Below are positions 59,630 through 64,000 of a DNA stretch of 64,000 nucleotides, in pieces; positions within the stretch are counted from its first letter, which is position 1, and every line of letters begins with the position of its first letter. This DNA is from Methanofollis liminatans DSM 4140 (GTDB lineage: Archaea; Halobacteriota; Methanomicrobia; Methanomicrobiales; Methanofollaceae). The stretch covers positions 2,010,967 through 2,074,966 of the forward strand of contig NZ_CM001555.1 of assembly GCF_000275865.1 (NCBI RefSeq), read 5' to 3'. The position numbers were made by a program, and so were the translations under genes. The notes under the pieces are model-generated. The model worked only from the letters and a program-made list of their open reading frames with translations, was not told where the DNA came from and ran no database searches.

Positions 59630-61207
59630 ATGAATCTGCCGTTTCCCTGGAAACACCCGGACCAATCAGAGATCTTCACCGATTACGACCCGGAAACCGA
59701 GCCGGCCCTGGTTGAGGCGGCGATCCCTGAGGCTTTTGATCTCGTTGAGAGTTACTGGGTGGATAAAGGGCGATCGCTTGTCTGTATCCTCCTCAACCGG
59801 CATATCGGCCAGAACGAGTATCACCTGATGGAGCCCGCCCTCTCCCCGTTTGAGTACGAACTCCTGGAACGCCTCCACGAAGACCTGCGCGACACGCTGA
59901 TCCTCTCGGACGACGAGATGATCCGTGAGCGCAAACGGGTGCTCATCGAGCGGATGAACGGTCTGATAAGGGAATACGGGGTCCAGATCGATCCCATCTC
60001 CCGCAGGAAGATCGAGTATTACATTTTGAGAAATTTCATCGGCTGGTCCCGCCTGGAGGGGCTGATGAAAGACCCCGATATCGAGGATATCTCCTGCGAC
60101 GGCACCAACATTCCCCTCTTCCTGTACCACCGGCGGTTCAAGAACATCAGGACAAACCTCTCCTTCTCCGAGGTCGAGTTGAACTCTCTCGGCATCTCCC
60201 TTGCCCAGCGTTCGGGGAAACACGTCTCGATCGGAACGCCGGTGGTGGACGCCACTCTTCCGGACGGTTCAAGGCTCCAGCTCACCTTCGGCAAGGAGGT
60301 CTCGACGCGCGGCACCTCGTTTACGATCAGGAAGTTCCGGGCCGAACCCTTCACCCCGGTCGAACTCCTCGACCTGGGCACCTTCTCCCCCGAGGAACTG
60401 GCCTATTTCTGGATGTCGATCGAGAACAACAAGAGCCTGCTCTTTATCGGCGGCACGGCCTCGGGCAAGACCTCCTCGCTCAACGCCGTCTCGCTGTTTA
60501 TCCCGCCCCTGGCAAAGGTCGTCTCCATCGAGGACACCCGCGAGATCACCCTCTTCCACGAGAACTGGATCGCCTCGGTGACGCGGGACACGATTGCAGG
60601 GGAGGCGTCGACCTCGATTTCGATGTTCGATCTCCTGAAGGCGGCGATGCGGCAGCGGCCCGAGTTCATTCTGGTCGGCGAGGTGCGCGGCGCCGAGGCC
60701 CAGACGCTCTTCCAGGCGATGAACACCGGGCACACCACCTTCTCCACGATGCATGCAGGCGGTGTCGACGCCGCCATCCACCGCCTGGAGAACGAACCCC
60801 TCAACGTCCCGAGGAACATGGTGCAGGCCCTGGACGTCGTCAGCGTGCAGGCGCTCATTTACCGCGGCACCGAGCGGGTCAGGCGCTGCCAGGAGGTCGT
60901 GGAGATCGCCGGCATCGACCCGGGCAGCGGGAACCTCCGGGTGAACACCGTCTTCACCTACGACGCCATCCACGACGTGATGCGCTACTCGGGCAGGTCG
61001 CTCGTCTACGGCAGGATCATGGAGATGCGGGGCTGGACCCAGGCGAGGCTTGAAGAGGAGATCAACGAGCGGATCCACATCCTCAGGGCGATGCAGGAGC
61101 AGAAGATCACCGATTATCGGAAGGTCTCTCATATCTTCCACCTCTATGCGATCAACCGGAACACCGTGATGGAGAGCATCGACACCCTTTCAAGGCTGTT
61201 TTCATGA
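59630..61207 (+). CDS. Type IV pilus/archaellum-type secretion ATPase (GspE/VirB11 family)
   Basis: 525 residues. An N-terminal domain (DYDPETEPALVEAAIPEAFD) is followed by the ATPase core: GGTASGKTSSLNAV (Walker A about residue 275), VSIEDTREI (Asp box), RPEFILVGEVRGAEAQTLFQ (Walker B) and TGHTTFSTMHAG (His box). It powers assembly of a pilus-like filament. The platform gene follows with a four-base overlap. It could be a TadA-type or ArlI-type enzyme; the lone pair of KaiC-like genes upstream hints at an archaellum-like regulator. Confidence 0.93.
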   Translation: MNLPFPWKHPDQSEIFTDYDPETEPALVEAAIPEAFDLVESYWVDKGRSLVCILLNRHIGQNEYHLMEPALSPFEYELLERLHEDLRDTLILSDDEMIRERKRVLIERMNGLIREYGVQIDPISRRKIEYYILRNFIGWSRLEGLMKDPDIEDISCDGTNIPLFLYHRRFKNIRTNLSFSEVELNSLGISLAQRSGKHVSIGTPVVDATLPDGSRLQLTFGKEVSTRGTSFTIRKFRAEPFTPVELLDLGTFSPEELAYFWMSIENNKSLLFIGGTASGKTSSLNAVSLFIPPLAKVVSIEDTREITLFHENWIASVTRDTIAGEASTSISMFDLLKAAMRQRPEFILVGEVRGAEAQTLFQAMNTGHTTFSTMHAGGVDAAIHRLENEPLNVPRNMVQALDVVSVQALIYRGTERVRRCQEVVEIAGIDPGSGNLRVNTVFTYDAIHDVMRYSGRSLVYGRIMEMRGWTQARLEEEINERIHILRAMQEQKITDYRKVSHIFHLYAINRNTVMESIDTLSRLFS

Positions 61208-63147
61208 GCGACGAGAGCAGGCCCGGTCTCTTCAGACGTTTTGTCGAGGCGGTCGTACGCCGGGACCCGGTAAAATACAACAACCTCAGGCAGGACCTGA
61301 TCTCGGCGCGGCTCGGCATGACGGTCGAGGGATATGTGGGCCGCTCAGTCCAGTTTGCCCTCCTGGCAGGCATGTTCTTCGGCCTCCTCGTCTATTTCAT
61401 CTCGGGCTTTGTACACCTGCCGGCAGGCAGCATTCAGATCGTCAACATCCTCCACCTGCCGATGCCTCTTCTCGAAAAAGGCTCGTCGTCCTGGTATCTG
61501 ATCCGGATCTTTGCCTTTATGGCGGCTGCAGCCATTGCCGGGGCGGCGTCCTACGCCCTTGCCCTCAGGTACCCGGCGCTGGAACGGGGAAACCGGGAGA
61601 CGAAGATCAACCTCTCCCTCCACAACACCGTCTCATACATCTATGCAATGCGGAGGGGGGGCGCCGAAATCATCGATATCTTCCGGTCTCTCTCGGAAAA
61701 CGCCGGAATTTACGGCGAGAGCGCCATCGAGTTTCGGCAGGTGGTGCGCGACGCCGATTATTTCGGCATGGACGTGGTATCGGCGATCCGTCACCTCTCC
61801 GAGACGACCCCATCAAAAAAACTCAAAGAGTTCCTTGAAGACCTCCTCTCGGTCATCGAGAGCGGGGGAAACCTTTCGGCGTTTCTCTCGACCCGCGTCC
61901 GGATATACCAGGAAGAGGCGCGCTTTGAGCAGAAACAGTTCATCAGCACCCTGGAGTTTGTCGGAGAGGCCTATGTCACCGCTTTTGTCGCCGGCCCGCT
62001 CTTCCTCGTGATCGTGATGGTAGTGATGGGGCTGCTCGGCGGATCGGCGATCACCCAGCTCTCGGTCGTCGCCTATGCCCTGCTCCCGATCGGCTCCCTG
62101 ATCATGATCCTTTTCATCGACCTGATCTCGGTGAAGGAAGAGGGCGCCGAGCGCTACACGAAGATGAAGGTGCTCGAAGCCTTCGGAGAGGTCAGGGTGG
62201 TCGATGTCGACGGAGAGGAAACCCTGTTCAAGCAGCTCGCCCATTACGACCGCATCCGGGGGATCAGGGCGTTCATCAGAGCACCGTTGCGCGGCTTCGT
62301 CGTGGACGCGCGGCGGACCTTCCTCATCACGGTGCCGGCGGCACTCCTCTACCTGCTGGCAATCTTCCTGAACCTCCCTCCCTCTCTCCCCTTCGAGGCT
62401 GCCGTCTCTGCCGTCGACGACCATGTCGTCATTGCGGCCCTTCTGGTCATGATCTGCTACGCTGTCTTCTTCGAGGTCTGGCGGCGCGAGATCAAGGGGA
62501 TGGAGGGAGCGGTCCCCGAGTTTCTGGCCAGGATGGCCGGCATCAACCAGGTCGGCCTCACCCTTGCACAGGCGATAGAGATCCTGGTGCGGACAAACCT
62601 CGGCGTTCTTTCCTACGAGATAAAGCGAATCAGCAAGGACATCGCATGGGGGGCAAATGTCCAGGACGCCCTCGTCCGTTTCGAGCACAGGGTGCGCACC
62701 CCGGTGGTCTCCCGCTCGGTCACCCTGATCACGACCGCCACCAGGATGAGCGGCAACATCTCCGAGATCCTGACAATCGCCTCAAAAGATGCCCAGATGT
62801 CCCAGGTGCTCAGGCAGGAGAGAAACGCGGCGATGCTCCTCTATCTTGCGGTCATCTACATCGCCTTCTTCGTCTTCATCTTCGTCGTCGTGGTCATCTC
62901 GGCCCAGTTCCTCCCGCTGCTCGAGGATGTCGGCGCCCAGGCAAGCCAGATCGGTGGAACCTTCGGCGATATCGGGAGTGGGTCGCTCCTCTCGATCAAG
63001 AGGCTCCTCTATCATATCTGCCTGATACAGGCCTTTTTCTCCGGCCTTGTCGCAGGGAAGATGGGTGAAGGCTCGGTGCGGGCCGGGGTGAAGCACGCCG
63101 CAATCATGCTCTTCATCGGACTGGCGGCGTTCAACCTGCTGGTGTAA
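61204..63147 (+). CDS. Type II/IV secretion membrane platform (TadC/ArlJ-like)
   Basis: 647 residues with two GspF-like domains and multiple transmembrane helices, e.g. ALLAGMFFGLLVYFISGFVH, FVAGPLFLVIVMVVMGLLGG, FLITVPAALLYLLAIFLNL, LYLAVIYIAFFVFIFVVVV and AAIMLFIGLAAFNLLV. Cytoplasmic segments contain SLHNTVSYIYAMRRGG and MEGAVPEFLARMAGINQVGL, the conserved F-domain motifs. It anchors the filament and couples it to the ATPase. The protein is the usual archaeal double-length form. Confidence 0.92.
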   Translation: MSDESRPGLFRRFVEAVVRRDPVKYNNLRQDLISARLGMTVEGYVGRSVQFALLAGMFFGLLVYFISGFVHLPAGSIQIVNILHLPMPLLEKGSSSWYLIRIFAFMAAAAIAGAASYALALRYPALERGNRETKINLSLHNTVSYIYAMRRGGAEIIDIFRSLSENAGIYGESAIEFRQVVRDADYFGMDVVSAIRHLSETTPSKKLKEFLEDLLSVIESGGNLSAFLSTRVRIYQEEARFEQKQFISTLEFVGEAYVTAFVAGPLFLVIVMVVMGLLGGSAITQLSVVAYALLPIGSLIMILFIDLISVKEEGAERYTKMKVLEAFGEVRVVDVDGEETLFKQLAHYDRIRGIRAFIRAPLRGFVVDARRTFLITVPAALLYLLAIFLNLPPSLPFEAAVSAVDDHVVIAALLVMICYAVFFEVWRREIKGMEGAVPEFLARMAGINQVGLTLAQAIEILVRTNLGVLSYEIKRISKDIAWGANVQDALVRFEHRVRTPVVSRSVTLITTATRMSGNISEILTIASKDAQMSQVLRQERNAAMLLYLAVIYIAFFVFIFVVVVISAQFLPLLEDVGAQASQIGGTFGDIGSGSLLSIKRLLYHICLIQAFFSGLVAGKMGEGSVRAGVKHAAIMLFIGLAAFNLLV

Positions 63148-63229
63148 CCGATTCCTCTCTTTTTTCAGGCCGGAATATCCCGGCTCCAGAACCAAATGCT
63201 TATATTCCATCGTTGCCGTAGTTCCTCGT
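63148..63229 (+). terminator. T-run terminator and promoter of the next pair
   Basis: Tctcttttttcagg at 63152-63165 follows the platform gene stop. Gcttatattcc (63199-63209) about 25 bases before the ATG at 63230 is a plausible TATA box. Confidence 0.55.
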
Positions 63230-63391
63230 ATGTGCTCCACTGGCGGTGGCCCCGATGTTGAGATCAACGAGAAAGTGAAGGAAGGAGAAGGAAAACGCTA
63301 CCGGTGCGGTGAGTGCGGCTATACGTTCTCGTCCCTGAGCCGGCACCCGATCTGCCCCTCCTGTCAATCCGAGGACGTCGAACAGATATGA
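63230..63391 (+). CDS. Small zinc-ribbon protein
   Basis: 53 residues, translated by eye: a short N-terminus is followed by KRYRCGECGYTFSSLSRHP and ICPSCQSEDVEQI, two CxxC pairs forming a rubredoxin/zinc-ribbon-type domain. Its stop overlaps the ATG of the next gene (ATGA). Role unknown, perhaps nucleic-acid or partner binding. Confidence 0.8.
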   Translation: MCSTGGGPDVEINEKVKEGEGKRYRCGECGYTFSSLSRHPICPSCQSEDVEQI

Positions 63392-63864
63392 TCCTGGAGC
63401 CCGGTGCCGGCGATCTCTTCCTGATACAGGGTTCCTCCTCTTTTCTTCTCGGCGGTGTCGTGCGCGAACGGTTCGCCCTTCCGGTGAACGCTGTCGATGA
63501 CGTCTACTTCGAGCCGGTCCGTCCGGGCGATCTCGTCTGTGTCTCAGCCCCGGAGGGCGGGTCTCTGCGGGCGGCGACAATGCTCCTTCTTCTCGTCCGG
63601 GACCATCACTTCCCGGTCTTCGCCCTCCCGAAAGGCCATCCGGGATCGACATGGGTGCCGATGGTCATCTCGACCGCCCCGTCGATCACCCTCTCCTGCG
63701 GGATCGTCAGGGGCACGCACCCTGACCAGCACCTCCTCTGTTCTTCAGCTGAACTTGCCGGCATCGTCCTGCGAGGCGGCGTGGACGCTGTCACGGTCGA
63801 GGGCCTTCCTGCGGGGTTCACGATCTCGTATATATGTGTTGACCGGGCGCTCGCCGCAGAATAA
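63388..63864 (+). CDS. Conserved-looking hypothetical protein
   Basis: 158 residues from ATG 63388, overlapping the zinc-ribbon stop. It looks like a small beta-rich domain (LFLIQGSSSFLLGGVVRERF, VLPKGH-like FALPKGHPGSTW, LRGGVDAVTVEGLPAGFTIS). I recognise no named family and make no functional claim. It is coupled to the zinc ribbon and lies just before the ATP synthase operon. Confidence 0.7.
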   Translation: MILEPGAGDLFLIQGSSSFLLGGVVRERFALPVNAVDDVYFEPVRPGDLVCVSAPEGGSLRAATMLLLLVRDHHFPVFALPKGHPGSTWVPMVISTAPSITLSCGIVRGTHPDQHLLCSSAELAGIVLRGGVDAVTVEGLPAGFTISYICVDRALAAE

Positions 63865-63920
63865 CAACAAATATAAAGGTAATTTTCATCAAATATTGTA
63901 AGCCGTGAGAGGAGGGTTGG
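63865..63920 (+). promoter_or_regulatory. Promoter of the A1AO ATP synthase operon
   Basis: Aaatataaagg (63870-63880) is a textbook archaeal TATA box, followed about 25 bases later by A/T-rich DNA around 63895-63900 where transcription should start; gaggaggg at 63907-63915 is the ribosome-binding site for the ATG at 63921. Confidence 0.7.
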
Positions 63921-64000
63921 ATGAAGAGTGAGGTTTTAAAAAGCATCAAGCAGGCAGAAGAAGAGTACATGTCAATGGTCAGCACCGCAAAGTCTGAACA
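63921..64000 (+). CDS. ahaH: A1AO ATP synthase subunit H, N-terminal fragment
   Basis: Only 26 residues are visible, MKSEVLKSIKQAEEEYMSMV then STAKSE, before the window ends. The pattern of a helical, Glu/Lys-rich start after a TATA box and a strong GGAGG fits subunit H (peripheral stalk), which is normally the first gene of the archaeal ATP synthase operon. Confidence 0.7.
   Translation, partial: MKSEVLKSIKQAEEEYMSMVSTAKSE

Overview
The window looks like chromosomal DNA from a methanogenic archaeon, most likely of the order Methanomicrobiales. Evidence: a thermosome, a TATA-box-binding-protein-family gene, an archaeal Orc1/Cdc6, archaeal LonB, class I CCA-adding enzyme, Nob1, RtcA, GfcR, the first codons of A1AO-ATPase subunit H, a class III (strictly anaerobic) ribonucleotide reductase, and S-layer-like surface proteins of the kind common in that order. 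Backbone genes are GC-rich; TATA-like boxes and archaeal T-run terminators are visible. The species was not identified.

Left backbone (1-7640): NrdD (partial) with a redoxin, RNA cyclic phosphodiesterase plus CCA-adding enzyme, an asparagine-synthetase-like protein without the glutaminase cysteine, and a REC-PAS-PAS-PAS histidine kinase.

Accessory block (about 7641-47423): a tRNA-Ser(CGA) gene at 47413-47497 has a tyrosine recombinase just beyond its 3' end. The 13 bases at its 3' end (47411-47423) recur at 7641-7653. I infer that the intervening ~39.8 kb is an integrated element. Its right end holds integrase, small coupled genes and a primase-helicase. Its left end holds an ArdC-like antirestriction operon, an iteron-like repeat cluster and a winged-helix gene. 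Between them lie virus-like small genes, a DUF4062/RecG-like protein, a HerA-like ATPase with an unknown partner, a three-gene surface-protein operon, an Orc1/Cdc6 gene, an HTH-ImmA/PIN pair, a Doc toxin, an SDH-type membrane-associated protease, a full type I restriction system, an EVE + PD-(D/E)XK + TBP-like operon, and a Panacea-type antitoxin with a PIN protein. Several cargo modules are visibly lower in GC, so the block is probably composite.

Right backbone (47413-64000): tRNA-Ser, a ubiquitin-like sulfur-carrier-like protein, thermosome, an archaellin/pilin-like protein, GfcR, Nob1-RtcA-Prs, LonB, TldD-PmbA, a BofA-like protein, two KaiC-like ATPases (one with a broken Walker A), a type IV pilus-type ATPase and membrane platform, a zinc-ribbon/unknown pair, and the start of the A1AO ATP synthase operon.

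The most interesting parts are the integrated element and its candidate origin, the HerA two-gene module, the EVE/nuclease/TBP operon beside the type I system, and the Panacea-PIN pair.
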